Below are positions 58,301 through 64,000 of a stretch of 64,000 nucleotides of DNA, piece by piece. Both the position numbers and the translations under genes were made by a program. Under the pieces are notes generated by a model. The model had not been told where the DNA came from. It ran no database searches and worked only from the letters and a program-made list of their open reading frames with translations. The DNA is from Blastobasis lacticolella (taxonomy: Eukaryota; Arthropoda; Insecta; Lepidoptera; Blastobasidae): the NCBI GenBank assembly GCA_905147135.1, contig LR990067.1:10478001-10542000 (forward strand), read 5' to 3'. Position 1 is the stretch's first letter, and each line of letters opens with the position of its first letter.

Positions 58301-59398
58301 TCTTGCACGTGCGCGGCAGATCGCAATGCTCGTACGTTACTTGGGTGCCAGGCATCTAGATGGTGTGAATGAAATGTATCCCATCGTCTGCGGTTGCGGA
58401 AAACTGACAGAGGCACCAACTAAACGAATCCTCGAAACATTCCCCGTTGTACAGACGCGTCTAGACGGTAGCAAACTCAAGAGCCACCGACTCCCCGGAG
58501 GATCGGCGGCGTACGAACGCTGCGTAGCTGGCCGAACGTAGCCGAGAAGTCCCGATCGTCAATCGCAATAGCTCCGAAGCGATTGGCATCTTCGCTAGAC
58601 CCGCAGTATAGCCATTTAAAAAAAATTGGGTCGGACACCAAGTCTCCGAAGTCAACGGTATCTTACTGGCCTGAAGTTTTTGAAAATATTTAGTTTTGAA
58701 AATATTTTGACAATGCCCCGTGAACAACAATCGAATAAGAAAAACATAAGTACAGTCATATTTTTTCAATAAAGAAACGAATAAAAAGGAATTAACCGAC
58801 CTGGAGTTTCCTAAATATAAACAAATCAATATATATATTTTTATTCTACTATAGCTCGATACAATTGTCACTGTATCTAATAACCTAAACGTTATATAAC
58901 AAACCTAAGTGCATAAATACGACCAAGGAAATGCCAAATAGGGGAAGGTCGTACAGTATCGGACAGCGCATAGTATAGTATCGTACAATGTCGATAACAT
59001 TTCTATTTCACTACACAAGCGAATGTAGAGCTATTAATGCCGAAGTAAAATTAGTTTGGCCTCTTAAATTACTGGCCGTTACTACCGTACGATGTCCGAT
59101 ATTATACGATTATATTGAATAATTTATACATATGGACTATCGATCATTTTTTAACCGAGAGCACACAACAAATGAAGTTCAAACTGCGCAATTATCGATT
59201 AAAATGACATTCGTGTCTCCAATTTCAAGATATCCCAACGCGGTTTCCGTGGGAATAGTGTCTGGAAAGTTTGATCAAATTTTGCGCGAACCAAGTCTTG
59301 GGCAAAAGCGCAAAGCCCAGCAAAAGCTAGTTCATAAATAACCCGTCAAAAATACTCACCACTACCAAGTTTTTCTCAGTGTATGTAGATTCCGGGAG
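40157..59398 (-). CDS. GALNT: Polypeptide N-acetylgalactosaminyltransferase gene, exons 1-9 visible (5' partial)
   Basis: Gene-level entry. Enzymes of this family transfer GalNAc from UDP-GalNAc to Ser/Thr of secreted and membrane proteins in the Golgi lumen, starting mucin-type O-glycans. Nine minus-strand exons join without a phase error (39, 92, 128, 96, 80, 137, 174, 76 and 166 nt; 988 nt, about 329 residues). Visible motifs are [39 protein letters not shown] and [10 protein letters not shown], followed by a ricin-type lectin domain. The signal anchor, stem and first half of the catalytic domain are missing and should lie right of 64 kb. From remembered family resemblance ([30 protein letters not shown]) it resembles Drosophila Pgant35A / vertebrate GALNT11; the family is certain, the subtype is inference. 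No promoter is in view. Lectin exons 7 and 8 have duplicate copies listed separately. Confidence 0.93.
40754..41163 (+). mobile_element. Non-autonomous Helitron with internal minisatellite
   Basis: Starts TCTCTACTATATAAAAATA after an A and ends GGGTCCACTAG before a T, with a GC hairpin (GCGAACGAAGTCGCG) near the 3' end: the classic Helitron layout. The 5' region (GACGCTATAACTCCAGAACG) matches what I recall of common lepidopteran Helitrons. The centre has expanded into an 11-bp minisatellite. Confidence 0.85.
40918..41125. repeat. 11-bp minisatellite GTGTAGGGTAG
   Basis: About 18-19 tandem copies with G/A variants (GTGTAAGGTAG, ATGTAGGGTAG). It lies inside the Helitron. It looks telomere-like but the unit is not the insect TTAGG repeat. 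Confidence 0.92.
41247..41437. mobile_element. MITE P4 (TAGGCTAATTACGTAA termini)
   Basis: Palindromic element with GTTGCCAACAATT and TTTCAATCATT blocks near both ends. Other copies: 41573-41792, 53258-53476 (nested) and 62276-62452. Confidence 0.85.
41573..41792. mobile_element. MITE P4
   Basis: Second copy 136 bp from the first; same arms, more diverged. Confidence 0.83.
42010..42300 (-). mobile_element. Family C repeat with a patch of replaced sequence
   Basis: The 3' part (42010-42205) and the 5' terminus (42273-42291, GCCGGACATCACACGG) are present. The intervening part of the element is missing and replaced by a 60-bp copy of nearby host sequence (see findings). Confidence 0.78.
42447..42522 (-). 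CDS. GALNT: GALNT exon 8, copy a (lectin beta repeat)
   Basis: 76 nt, acceptor CGTTGGTTACAG, donor GTACGTTAAA, phase 2 to 0. It encodes [17 protein letters not shown] then QTPPRQGQ. With the next exon it forms GQTWKY, the QxW of the beta repeat. Two other copies exist: 47740-47815 on the same strand and 43718-43793 inverted. Because 76 is not a multiple of three, using copies a and b together would shift the frame, so they should be mutually exclusive. Confidence 0.88.
42716..42865. mobile_element. MITE P5 inside a LINE family A fragment
   Basis: The LINE end 42676-42715 continues at 42866-42905 (GCCCGCCT then GATGGAAAGCAGT), so the palindrome landed inside it. Confidence 0.88.
43019..43549. 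mobile_element. Foldback element P2
   Basis: Long imperfect palindrome: AGACTGTGAGGGCACCGTAG at one end and its partner near 43545; the centre has GGCAGTTTCGCTTTTCAGAC and its complement around 43255-43345. Related shorter palindrome at 22460-22755. It interrupts the intron copied with inverted exon 8c. Confidence 0.85.
43558..43714. mobile_element. Foldback MITE P11 (CTAGCACAAG termini)
   Basis: Ends GGCCCTAGCACAAGTGTG and CTTGTGCTAGGCC, GC-rich GCGCCGCGAGAGAGCG arm inside. Diverged relatives: 7050-7215, 18870-19000, 18460-18560, 33655-33720 and 34630-34720. This copy sits where inverted exon 8c should have its acceptor. Confidence 0.82.
43718..43793 (+). pseudogene. Inverted third copy of GALNT lectin exon 8, MITE-disrupted
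   Basis: The opposite strand carries an exact 76-nt homologue, still open, reading [15 protein letters not shown] then [10 protein letters not shown]. It is closest to copy b. The repeat Cys has become Ser. It points away from the gene, a foldback MITE (about 43558-43714) sits 3 bp before it where the acceptor should be, and another (about 43797-43988) starts within 4 bp of its end, removing the GT donor. A third foldback element (about 43019-43549) splits the copied upstream intron. It cannot be spliced into this gene as it stands. Confidence 0.8.
43797..43988. mobile_element. Foldback MITE P12
   Basis: Ends CAGTCGAGGTCATTAATATG / ATGTTAATGAACTCGACT, arms ATGTGAGCATTACC and CTTCAAATATAAAT. 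It begins at the position of the lost donor of inverted exon 8c. Confidence 0.82.
44178..44360. mobile_element. MITE P3
   Basis: Same palindromic arms as at 45385, with an AAAAAGCATGAGCGCAAATC end. Confidence 0.85.
44375..44465 (+). mobile_element. LINE 3' tail with (TTTGA)n
   Basis: CCGTGGTGCCTAGCATTC to GAATAAACGTATTTGATTTG; a second copy at 49670-49765 is nearly identical. Confidence 0.68.
45385..45612. mobile_element. MITE P3 (long palindrome, GAGCAATACATTCCA)
   Basis: Near-perfect palindrome with CAAAGTGxAxTGTATTGCTC and TGGACCTTATTCTATGAGCA arms and termini AATTCAGTGACTGAATTCAG. Other copies: 21715-21935, 44178-44360 and 62693-62908; fragment at 38455-38510. Confidence 0.88.
45944..46419. 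mobile_element. hAT-type MITE with 8-bp target duplication
   Basis: Begins TAGGGATGCAACGATAC and ends GGTATCGTAATAGCCTA, with ATTTTAAT duplicated on both sides (45936-45943 and 46420-46427). Subterminal TATCGTAA/TTACGATA repeats are dense. No coding capacity. 476 bp. Confidence 0.82.
46430..47190. other. AT-rich intron of GALNT
   Basis: Apart from the ATGAT microsatellite nothing is recognised; the splice-like ACTCACC at 46708 gives only an 8-nt candidate and was not called. Confidence 0.6.
46665..46695. repeat. (ATGAT)n microsatellite
   Basis: Six or so copies of GATAT-GATAT type repeat within an AT-rich intron. Confidence 0.9.
47512..47727. mobile_element. Foldback MITE P15
   Basis: A near-perfect palindrome (TAACAGACGTTCCGTTTGGC / CCAAAACGTTACGTCTGTTA) with GATACTAATCCTTACGCAGT arms; it lies 13 bp from the donor of GALNT exon 8b. 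Related palindrome at 61460-61620. Confidence 0.86.
47740..47815 (-). CDS. GALNT: GALNT exon 8, copy b (alternative lectin beta repeat)
   Basis: 76 nt, acceptor GCGTTGGTTTCAG, donor GTATATTGAA, same phase as copy a. It encodes [17 protein letters not shown] then GSPPHRDQ. The repeat Cys and the Gln that completes QxW (DQTWKY) are kept, while the sugar-facing stretch differs ([11 protein letters not shown] against [11 protein letters not shown]). Flanking intron sequence matches copy a for about 50 bp beyond the acceptor before a LINE fragment interrupts it. No stop and both splice sites intact argue for a functional alternative exon. Confidence 0.82.
47873..48100 (-). mobile_element. LINE 3' end (family A) inside the duplicated intron of exon 8b
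   Basis: The insertion interrupts sequence shared between the flanks of GALNT exon 8 copies a and b, so it arrived after the duplication. Confidence 0.75.
48805..48985. mobile_element. MITE P10
   Basis: Second copy, same arms (ATACGTATGAATCCGTGAAC and GTTCACAGCTTCATACATAT). Confidence 0.84.
50040..51900 (-). repeat. ~105-bp tandem repeat with possible microexons, split by a hAT element
   Basis: Five units (near 50058, 51525, 51625, 51735 and 51840) share, on the minus strand, a T-rich tract ending TTTGTTAG, then 9 nt (12 in the last), then a GTAAGT- or GTTAGT-type donor. The 9-mers are AAGGAAAGG twice, AAGGAGAGG and AAAGAAAAG; the 12-mer is GCGTAGGAGAAG. All lengths keep the frame between GALNT exons 7 and 8. 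Real microexons or chance splice-like sites cannot be told apart from sequence alone. Confidence 0.65.
50135..51476. mobile_element. Non-autonomous hAT element with 8-bp target duplication
   Basis: Termini TAGAGATGTAACGG and CCGTTTCATCTCTA are inverted, and perfect 8-bp ATTTTCTC duplications flank them (50127-50134 and 51477-51484). Subterminal regions are rich in GGATATCCGG and CCGGATACCGG motifs. Internal open frames (50534-50794 and 50791-51102, minus) do not look like an intact transposase. 1,342 bp. Confidence 0.88.
52424..52570 (-). CDS. Tandem partial duplicate of GALNT exon 7 (3' 147 nt plus donor)
   Basis: This is a second copy of the last 147 nt of exon 7, with the same donor (TATAG then GTGAGG) and the same open frame. 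It differs from exon 7 at eight bases, and all eight are third-position synonymous changes. The first 27 nt of the exon and the acceptor are missing: poly-A/poly-T sequence replaces them at 52571. The flanking poly-T-rich intron is duplicated too (about 52155-52423 matches about 52571-52824), so the unit is about 400 bp. It could be a real alternative exon with an unseen acceptor, a recent inert duplicate, or two haplotypes joined by the assembler. Confidence 0.7.
52825..52998 (-). CDS. GALNT: GALNT exon 7 (lectin alpha repeat, main copy)
   Basis: 174 nt, acceptor TGCTACCCCCAG, donor GTGAGGTT, phase 2 to 2. It encodes [39 protein letters not shown] and [19 protein letters not shown]. The CID and Q-x-F blocks are the alpha ricin-B repeat; the last position of QxW is Phe, as is common for this repeat. 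The length is a multiple of three and the phases symmetric, so skipping would keep the frame. A tandem truncated copy lies 401 bp downstream. Confidence 0.95.
53167..53520. mobile_element. MITE P5 split by nested MITE P4
   Basis: P5 arms at 53167-53257 and 53477-53520 surround a complete P4 (53258-53476). Part of the second P5 arm was lost at the junction. Confidence 0.88.
53596..54008. mobile_element. MITE P8, opposite orientation
   Basis: High-identity copy of 11477-11886 read in reverse. The open frame 53638-53895 belongs to this element. Confidence 0.86.
54697..54800 (+). mobile_element. LINE 3' tail (TGGAAGAGATCGCT type)
   Basis: GGTGGCGTGGTAGAGATCGC, GCGATAAGGCCACCTTTG and AGCAATAAATAATTT form a recurrent LINE end with polyadenylation signal. 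Relatives at 38735-38870 (+), 38335-38365 and 7360-7490 (+). Confidence 0.65.
54826..54962 (-). CDS. GALNT: GALNT exon 6 (GDVTHR / [10 protein letters not shown])
   Basis: 137 nt, acceptor CGCCTATTCCAG, donor GTGAGTTTT, phase 0 to 2. It encodes [20 protein letters not shown] then [20 protein letters not shown] and AVAYG. These are standard family blocks at the catalytic-to-lectin linker. The donor codon is completed by the first base of exon 7, giving AYGRFRN. Confidence 0.96.
55245..55455. repeat. Irregular short-phrase repeat (GCGAAAGACATTTGC)
   Basis: About ten variants of GCGAATGGACATTTG / GCGAAAGACATTTGC in a row at roughly 18-22 bp spacing. Its two open frames are both repeat translations. 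Similar phrases (TTCGCAAAATGTCC) recur at 7985-8095, 42910-42950, 44100-44140, 48140-48200 and 48440-48575. Confidence 0.78.
55670..55749 (-). CDS. GALNT: GALNT exon 5 (end of catalytic domain)
   Basis: 80 nt, acceptor GTACCCGCAG, donor GTATGTCT, phase 1 to 0. It encodes [17 protein letters not shown] then [10 protein letters not shown], the conserved VWMD(D/E)YKE helix. The wider open frame around it is partly a SINE that lies immediately upstream at 55775-56110; the acceptor is only about 25 bp from that insertion. Confidence 0.96.
55775..56110 (+). mobile_element. tRNA-derived SINE (family E), most complete copy
   Basis: Head GGAGCGTCGGTGGCTAAGTG with B box CGGGTTTGAATC, then a body ending GCACAACCGGGACATTAACG. 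It lies just upstream of GALNT exon 5. Other copies: 34830-35180 (-), 32385-32690 (-), 32693-32865 (+), 33155-33300 (+) and 10082-10330 (fragment). Confidence 0.85.
56113..56312. mobile_element. MITE P8 fragment interrupted by SINE D
   Basis: One end of P8 (56113-56202 and 56282-56312) is split by 56203-56281, the body end of a family D SINE. Confidence 0.78.
56391..56486 (-). CDS. GALNT: GALNT exon 4 (metal-binding His)
   Basis: 96 nt, acceptor TTATTTCCAG, donor GTCAGTAC, phase 1 to 1. It encodes [18 protein letters not shown] then [14 protein letters not shown]. In solved family structures the His of the GH-FR motif is a Mn2+ ligand together with the upstream DxH motif, and it is intact here. 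The exon joins perfectly to its neighbours: Cys codon split on the left, Gly codon split on the right. Confidence 0.97.
57054..57181 (-). CDS. GALNT: GALNT exon 3 (Gal/GalNAc-transferase motif, WGGEN)
   Basis: 128 nt, acceptor CTCGTACAG, donor GTGAGTTT, phase 2 to 1. It reads [20 protein letters not shown], then [19 protein letters not shown] and IWM. The WGGEN block is the family's catalytic signature, involved in donor sugar and acceptor handling. All expected residues are present, so this exon is not degenerate. A MITE fragment of the ATTTCGTCGCAG type lies 40 bp downstream at 56963-57013. Confidence 0.97.
57325..57735. repeat. Interspersed repeat F, larger copy
   Basis: Same blocks as 39230-39510, plus a second diverged TCAGCGCCATCTACATGTCC half at 57650. 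It lies in the intron between GALNT exons 2 and 3. Confidence 0.75.
57889..57980 (-). CDS. GALNT: GALNT exon 2 (GGF-x-W loop of catalytic domain)
   Basis: 92 nt, acceptor GCGTGCGCAG, donor GTGAGTAC, phase 0 to 2. It encodes [19 protein letters not shown] followed by [11 protein letters not shown], the segment just before the Gal/GalNAc-transferase motif. The last two bases (TG) complete a Trp with the first base of the next exon. Confidence 0.93.
59360..59398 (-). CDS. GALNT: GALNT exon 1 in window (39 nt, catalytic domain)
   Basis: A small exon with acceptor TTTTGATTTAG and donor GTGAGTATT. It is 13 codons, phase 0 in and 0 out, reading [13 protein letters not shown]. This joins in frame to the VGGFTFNG start of the next exon. 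In this family a variable short segment sits exactly before the GGF-W loop, which fits. The call rests on splice sites, phase and position, since the peptide is too short to be diagnostic. No upstream exon was recognised to the right. Confidence 0.7.
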
Positions 59399-60219
59399 CT
59401 AAATCAAAAGCATTACATCAAGTTATGACCCGGTCACTTAAGGGGGTTTTAAATGTTTGTTTTAAATGAAAGGGTCAACCTCGGAATGCGACGGAATAAG
59501 CTGAATTTTTATATGAACCTTGTTGTGCCAATGTTGTCTCAAAAGTCTCATATGTCTGAGTGTTTTACACATATAAACATGTTTTACTTTACTTTACCTG
59601 TGCGCATCAATAGATATTCAAGATCGGAGGCCGCAAAAATCAGTATATTTTTAATTATCACGTTTCCTTTGCCACGTCGTATTTACATGTTTATGAAAGT
59701 TGTATAAGTTTATCTACAAATTTCGTATTAAAGAATTTTTATACCTTTATAATTTTGTATGGTTTTTTGATAATACGGAGTATGATACCAAATTGATGTA
59801 GTAAGGGACACTATGTGGACTCGTGGTAACAAACCACTTTTACTATGGCACCAACTCTGAAATCGCGAAAAGAAATCAGCTGTTTCATACTAGCGACGTA
59901 AAAGTTGTTCGCTATCACGAGCATATGCATACATGCATACATGCCCCTTGGCATCATCAATTTGAAATCATCCTGTAAATGCCATAGAGTAATCTCAGTC
60001 GGTTATTATGGTTTATTATATTTATTCTCGGGGCAAGTTTTTTATTTGTAAATATTATGTTATATTATTTTCACGTGTAAGTAACGTAAAATTAATAAAA
60101 TACATTATTAATTTTATTAGCTATTTCGTTTATAAATATTACTTACGAGCTTTTGCCCGCGACTTGGTAGAACATAGAAAACAACGACGACTACAAATTT
60201 AAGGACACACTTGCCTTGG

Positions 60220-60474
60220 TAGAGCTCGTCTAGTCTAAAATGACGCGCCCCACTACTTAGTTAGTTGATTTCGATGTGTGAGTGCAAATATTGATAACGA
60301 CACTTCATCGGTGTGGGAGCCAATGAACGACGCGTGCTCCTACGTTTGAATTTCACCGGCAACTGAATGACCAATTACAACGGCATTTGTATATGTATTG
60401 CGTCCATATTTTAAACTTGCTTGTGTGCGTTAATGCGATAGTGGGGCGCGTCATTTTAGATTAGACGAGCTCTA
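60220..60474. mobile_element. MITE P1, inverted relative to the 3.5 kb copy
   Basis: Same termini and internal GTATTGCGTCCATATTTTAA block, read in the opposite direction to the copy at 3521. Confidence 0.88.
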
Positions 60475-60756
60475 CACGTTACAGAATTCTTTCAAACCTG
60501 ATCTTAGGTATAGATTTTTATGAACTTAACAATGTTGATAAATTCAGGGGCACCGTCTAGAAAATTCATGATTTCTTACTATATTCTGGCCAGTGCTGAG
60601 TAGACCTATCAGCAACTGATATCGCTGACTTCTCGGACAAGACGTTTATTTAACAAACAGAATGGAACACAAAATGGTAGCGCTTGAATGATATAAGTAG
60701 TTTTTGGACGAAGAAAAATGCGAAAGTAGATACAAGTAGGCGTTCAGATCTTTTTA

Positions 60757-60895
60757 AGGGTATGTTCCGGGTTTCCTACCGCGTACATTTGTTGACGAGT
60801 AGCCCGATATTTCGACGCAGTCGCATGCATCATGGTCACGGGACGACTGACTGGTAGGAAACCCGGAATATAAACTTAAAATATGTGATAATAAC
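60757..60895. mobile_element. MITE P7, internally deleted
   Basis: Keeps TATGTTCCGGGTTTCCTACC and GACGCAGTCGCATGCATCAT but jumps to the TAGGAAACCCGGAATA end. Confidence 0.82.
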
Positions 60896-61459
60896 CGCGA
60901 TAGTTTAAATCATTAGGCTTTCAGACCATTTAGCTACAGTGGAAAAAACTTGAGACAGATAAGTCTATTCCACTTCTTAGTAACACTACAAACGAAATAC
61001 GCGCACATTTATTAAATCTTCTACTAAAGCGTAAGCAAACATAATTTAAGCAGTTAATCAGAGAATTGTGTGGAAAGAAAATAGCAAAGTAACAGTTTCA
61101 AGTTGAAAATAAAACCAGAGGCGCTATCTATGAATCGCATCCAAGCGCTCGCACGCGCTACCTATCTCTTACACTCTCGTGGTAAGTAGCCAGAGATAGA
61201 AAAGACAAGCATTAGAAGGCGAGCGCTCGCGTGGATGCGAGCGGTTTCAAAAATAAGGCCCCAAAGCAGTCGAGCAGAGTAACATTTGAAGCAGATAGCG
61301 TTTTAAAAAGAGACATTCTAGTTATTTTTGAAGGAAATAAACACACTAGCACCACTAAAACTGACATCATAGATGTTTGAGACATTTTCCAAATAGCGGG
61401 TGCGGATAATAAATAGGCCACCGGGCGTATTTACGACACTGGCAGCGCCGATCTAGGAG

Positions 61460-61620
61460 GCAGCTTGACAGTTGATACTAGTCTTAAAGCAGTATAAAAT
61501 GAAGTCGTTTTTCGGGTGCGCGGAAGAGCCGACCGTGGTCGGACGTCCGACCGCGCCCTCCGAAACCGAAAGCGACTTTATTTCATACTGCGTAAGGATT
61601 AGTATCAACTGTCTAGCTGC
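61460..61620. mobile_element. Foldback MITE P15 relative
   Basis: CAGCTTGACAGTTGATACTA / AGTATCAACTGTCTAGCTGC arms around AGTCGTTTTTCGGGTGCGCG. Confidence 0.82.
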
Positions 61621-61649
61621 CTGTGAGATCGGTTCTGTCGCGGTATTGT

Positions 61650-61965
61650 AATTATTTAATCTATCCTGACTGACTTGTCTTATTTGGTAAACAAATATGG
61701 CGCATTAGCGACCAAAGATGATTTATGAGGTTAGGATAGGTATGTCTGAAAAAATCTTAGATAAAATATAGAATTCGGAAAGTACTTAGTACACAGTACT
61801 GTGATGGTGAAATTAATATTTTCACTGAAATTTGCAGCAGTATTAATTCACATTCTATGTGCCTCTTATTATCATGCAAGGCATCGTAGTAAACGTAGCG
61901 TGATAACAGCAGGTCGTGATTTTGTGACGAGAGTTGCTTGTTTACCAAATAAGACAAGTTAGTCT
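61650..61965. mobile_element. MITE P16
   Basis: Inverted ends GACTGACTTGTCTTATTTGG TAAACAAAT and TTGTTTACCAAATAAGACAA GTTAGTC around an AT-rich interior. Single copy in the window. Confidence 0.72.
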
Positions 61966-62275
61966 GGACATATTTTAGATATTAGCAACACCCTAGCCCC
62001 TACCGTGTAACTAGAAAGCTTTCACAACAGCAATCATTTGTGAGTCCATCTCGCTCGCTCGCGAAGGGTGTCTTACAGGGAGCGAGCGAGACGAAGTCAC
62101 AATTGCTAGCTTGTGCAAACGTGCATGTGTCGAAAATATCAAATAGCAGTCCATTTGATCTCTATGGCGGTTTTAGTGGTGGTCGTCACAATGGGGCGAC
62201 ACTGGGGCGGTTGGGAAGGCAAACCAAATCATTTTACACCACTAAGGTGGTCACTACGGCCCGGCTGATGGTAAC

Positions 62276-62452
62276 CAATAGGCAATTATGTAACACTGTT
62301 GTAAATTATCTGATTTCAATGATTGGAATTGTTACTTTTGCAATTCCGTACCGTATCATTCGAGTTAATGGGTTCAGTTGCTAACAGAGTTCAGTTGCAA
62401 TACACTGAAATTAGGGAATTGTTGGCAACAGGGTTACGTAGTTAGTCTACAG
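62276..62452. mobile_element. MITE P4
   Basis: Inserted next to, or into, a LINE family A fragment at 62232-62278. Confidence 0.82.
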
Positions 62453-62692
62453 TTAACGTAGCCCAGGGTTTCTCAAAGTTACGGCTTTGCGTATCCCTGT
62501 CAAAGTTTCCGGACGACAGCGAACCCCTTTGAAGGGGTGATCTTATTTCTTGTCGCAAATTATGTCAAGTTTAAAAGTAATTTTGGACAATTTTAACCTT
62601 GATTTTAACTCAGTATCAAGTTGATTTCTGTATTTGGCGCACGCGTGTATGCATGCATACAGCAATACAGCCAGAACTATGCGCCTATTACA

Positions 62693-62908
62693 TTTGACTA
62701 AATTCAGAAGCAAAAAACGTGGGAAAAAATCAAAATGGAATGTATTGCTCACAGAATAAGGTCAATTTTTGTATCCCTTATATTACGTTACGCGTTGGTC
62801 CGCTTTTCAAAAGCAGTGATACAAAAATGGACCCTATTTTATGAGCAATACATTCCACTTAGATTCGCTCTCACGCTTTTTGCATCTCAATTTAGGCTAC
62901 TGAATTTA
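62693..62908. mobile_element. MITE P3
   Basis: Same arms; ends ATTTGACTAAATTCAGAAGC and the GGCTACTGAATTTAGTAAAA partner. Confidence 0.85.
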
Positions 62909-63485
62909 GTAAAATGTAGGTAATTAGTGCATACTGCTTACTGTATGACTAACAGTCGCATGCGCCATTCACGTCGGCAACCTTAGGAGTTCACCTATTG
63001 ACGATAGGGAGTTTGCGACAATATTTATCTAATGCTCGCTTTTTGCTACTGAATCTAGTCAAACACAACAAGCGCATTACATTAATCTTGTCGAATCCGT
63101 ACCGTCGTGTGCCTCTCACTTTGAGAAACCCTGTCGTAGCCCCTTTTTTACCACTAAGGTGGCAAACAAGCTTACGGCCTGCCTGATGGTAAACACCGTT
63201 TGCGAAGCCATCCCAACCATCCCCAGCGTCGATAATACCGCTGCAATTGTTACCATGCGCCGCGATTTCACCCACCCACCACACACCGAAGCGTACAAAG
63301 CCTATCACATGGTAAATCTATACTTTATTGTGTACTTACTACTATTACATTAGCTGTTTTGCGATAAGCCGCCGCACATAATGCAGCCACTGCCTACGCA
63401 CTTACATTGCAACCGCAACACGCTACGTGGAGAAAACTACTTGGCTACTTGTTCTTTGAGTTGCGTGGTTTTTTATCGTGTACTG

Positions 63486-63634
63486 GGGGTTAACCATGAG
63501 CTCTTATAGCAGGACCTAAACAGAACTGCCCTGCTTAGAACGAGACAGCGCTATACGTGACACATAAGCTTGTCTCGTTCTAAGCAGGGCAGTTCTGTTT
63601 AGGTCCTGCTATGAGAGCTCATGGTAAGCCCCCT
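63486..63634. mobile_element. MITE P5 (GAGCTCTTATAGCAGG palindrome), intact
   Basis: Almost perfect 149-bp palindrome: ACCATGAGCTCTTATAGCAG / CTGCTATGAGAGCTCATGGT arms, with CCCTGCTTAGAACGAGACA towards the centre. Copies at 42716-42865 and, split, at 53167-53520. Confidence 0.9.
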
Positions 63635-64000
63635 GAATTAGGAATATCAGAGGGACTTGAAACAACAATTACAAAATAAAAGCAAAATTACTACGTACGC
63701 CCTTTCACATAAGCTTATGACACAGCACATTTAATTTGACAACTATAGCTTAAAGACGAACATAAGGAAATAACAACAACGATTATTTACATAAACGAGT
63801 ATGATATATTTACAATGTTTTCGGCTAGACTGAAGTATAGAATAAACTAGAGGATAGATATAGGAAGGCCGATTAGTAACGAAATACAACGTCGCCTACA
63901 AGAGCACGAAAGGACCAACGAATACAATCTATGATAGTGTATTATAGAAGTTGATTATCACGACCACAGACTACTAAATCAACGTGAACGATATATGGTT

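Larger units (their letters stand above)
59400..64000. other. Intron of GALNT 5' of the first visible exon
   Basis: Contains MITEs P1, P3, P4, P5, P7, P15 and P16 and LINE ends. 59400-60215, 60900-61455 and 63640-64000 show nothing recognised. A TTTTGCCCGCGACTTGG piece at 60150 matches a similar phrase at 56779, a probable SINE scrap. Confidence 0.6.

Noticed and set aside
60145..60180. Candidate upstream GALNT exon ending at a GTAAGTAATA donor
   Set aside because: The sequence (TTTTGCCCGCGACTTGG) matches a dispersed repeat scrap also at 56779, and no GALNT motif is encoded.
61250..61425. 69-codon minus-strand open frame
   Set aside because: No splice sites in phase with GALNT and no recognisable motif; treated as intron.

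Overview
The window looks like a lepidopteran (moth or butterfly) nuclear genome. Coding sequence is scattered as short, GC-richer exons in long AT-rich introns. The introns are packed with non-autonomous transposons: tRNA-derived SINEs, LINE 3' ends, a Helitron with the usual lepidopteran termini, hAT and pogo-type elements, and many foldback MITEs. No bacterial or viral gene was seen. Nearly all long open frames in the window are repeat translations or shadows. The real genes were found by reading the minus strand for acceptor, open frame and donor, and by requiring reading phase to agree from exon to exon.

Gene 1 (minus strand, about 59.4 kb down to 40.2 kb, perhaps to 37.2 kb) is a polypeptide N-acetylgalactosaminyltransferase (GALNT/Pgant). 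Nine phase-consistent exons encode about 329 residues: the C-terminal half of the catalytic domain, with its WGGEN and GHVFR motifs, and most of a three-repeat ricin-type lectin domain. The 5' exons (membrane anchor and start of the catalytic domain) lie beyond the right edge.

Gene 2 (minus strand, 28.2 kb down to a stop at 1.17 kb) is a multi-exon gene I do not recognise. Fifteen consecutive phase-compatible exons give about 553 residues plus a stop codon. The protein is Lys/Arg/Ser/His-rich at the front, Pro-rich in the middle and Ser/Glu/Asp-rich at the end. Its 5' end was not found, and it is unresolved whether it is separate from gene 1.

The most striking feature is repeated local duplication of exons, usually an exon 3' end with its splice donor and flanking intron. 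It affects five exons across both genes. In gene 1, lectin exon 8 exists as two intact same-strand copies that can only be used one at a time, plus a third inverted copy broken by three MITEs. Lectin exon 7 has a truncated tandem copy whose eight differences are all synonymous. In gene 2, exon 14 has a full second copy plus about six donor-bearing fragments in a TG-rich array, exon 6 has a second copy with a GC donor, and exon 12 has a fragment copy. A separate tandem array carries five possible 9-12 nt microexons and is itself split by a hAT element.

Layout: 1-1.2 kb repeats 3' of gene 2; 1.2-28.2 kb gene 2; 28.2-37.2 kb transposon-rich stretch with no secure exon; 37.2-59.4 kb gene 1; 59.4-64 kb intron of gene 1, mostly MITEs.
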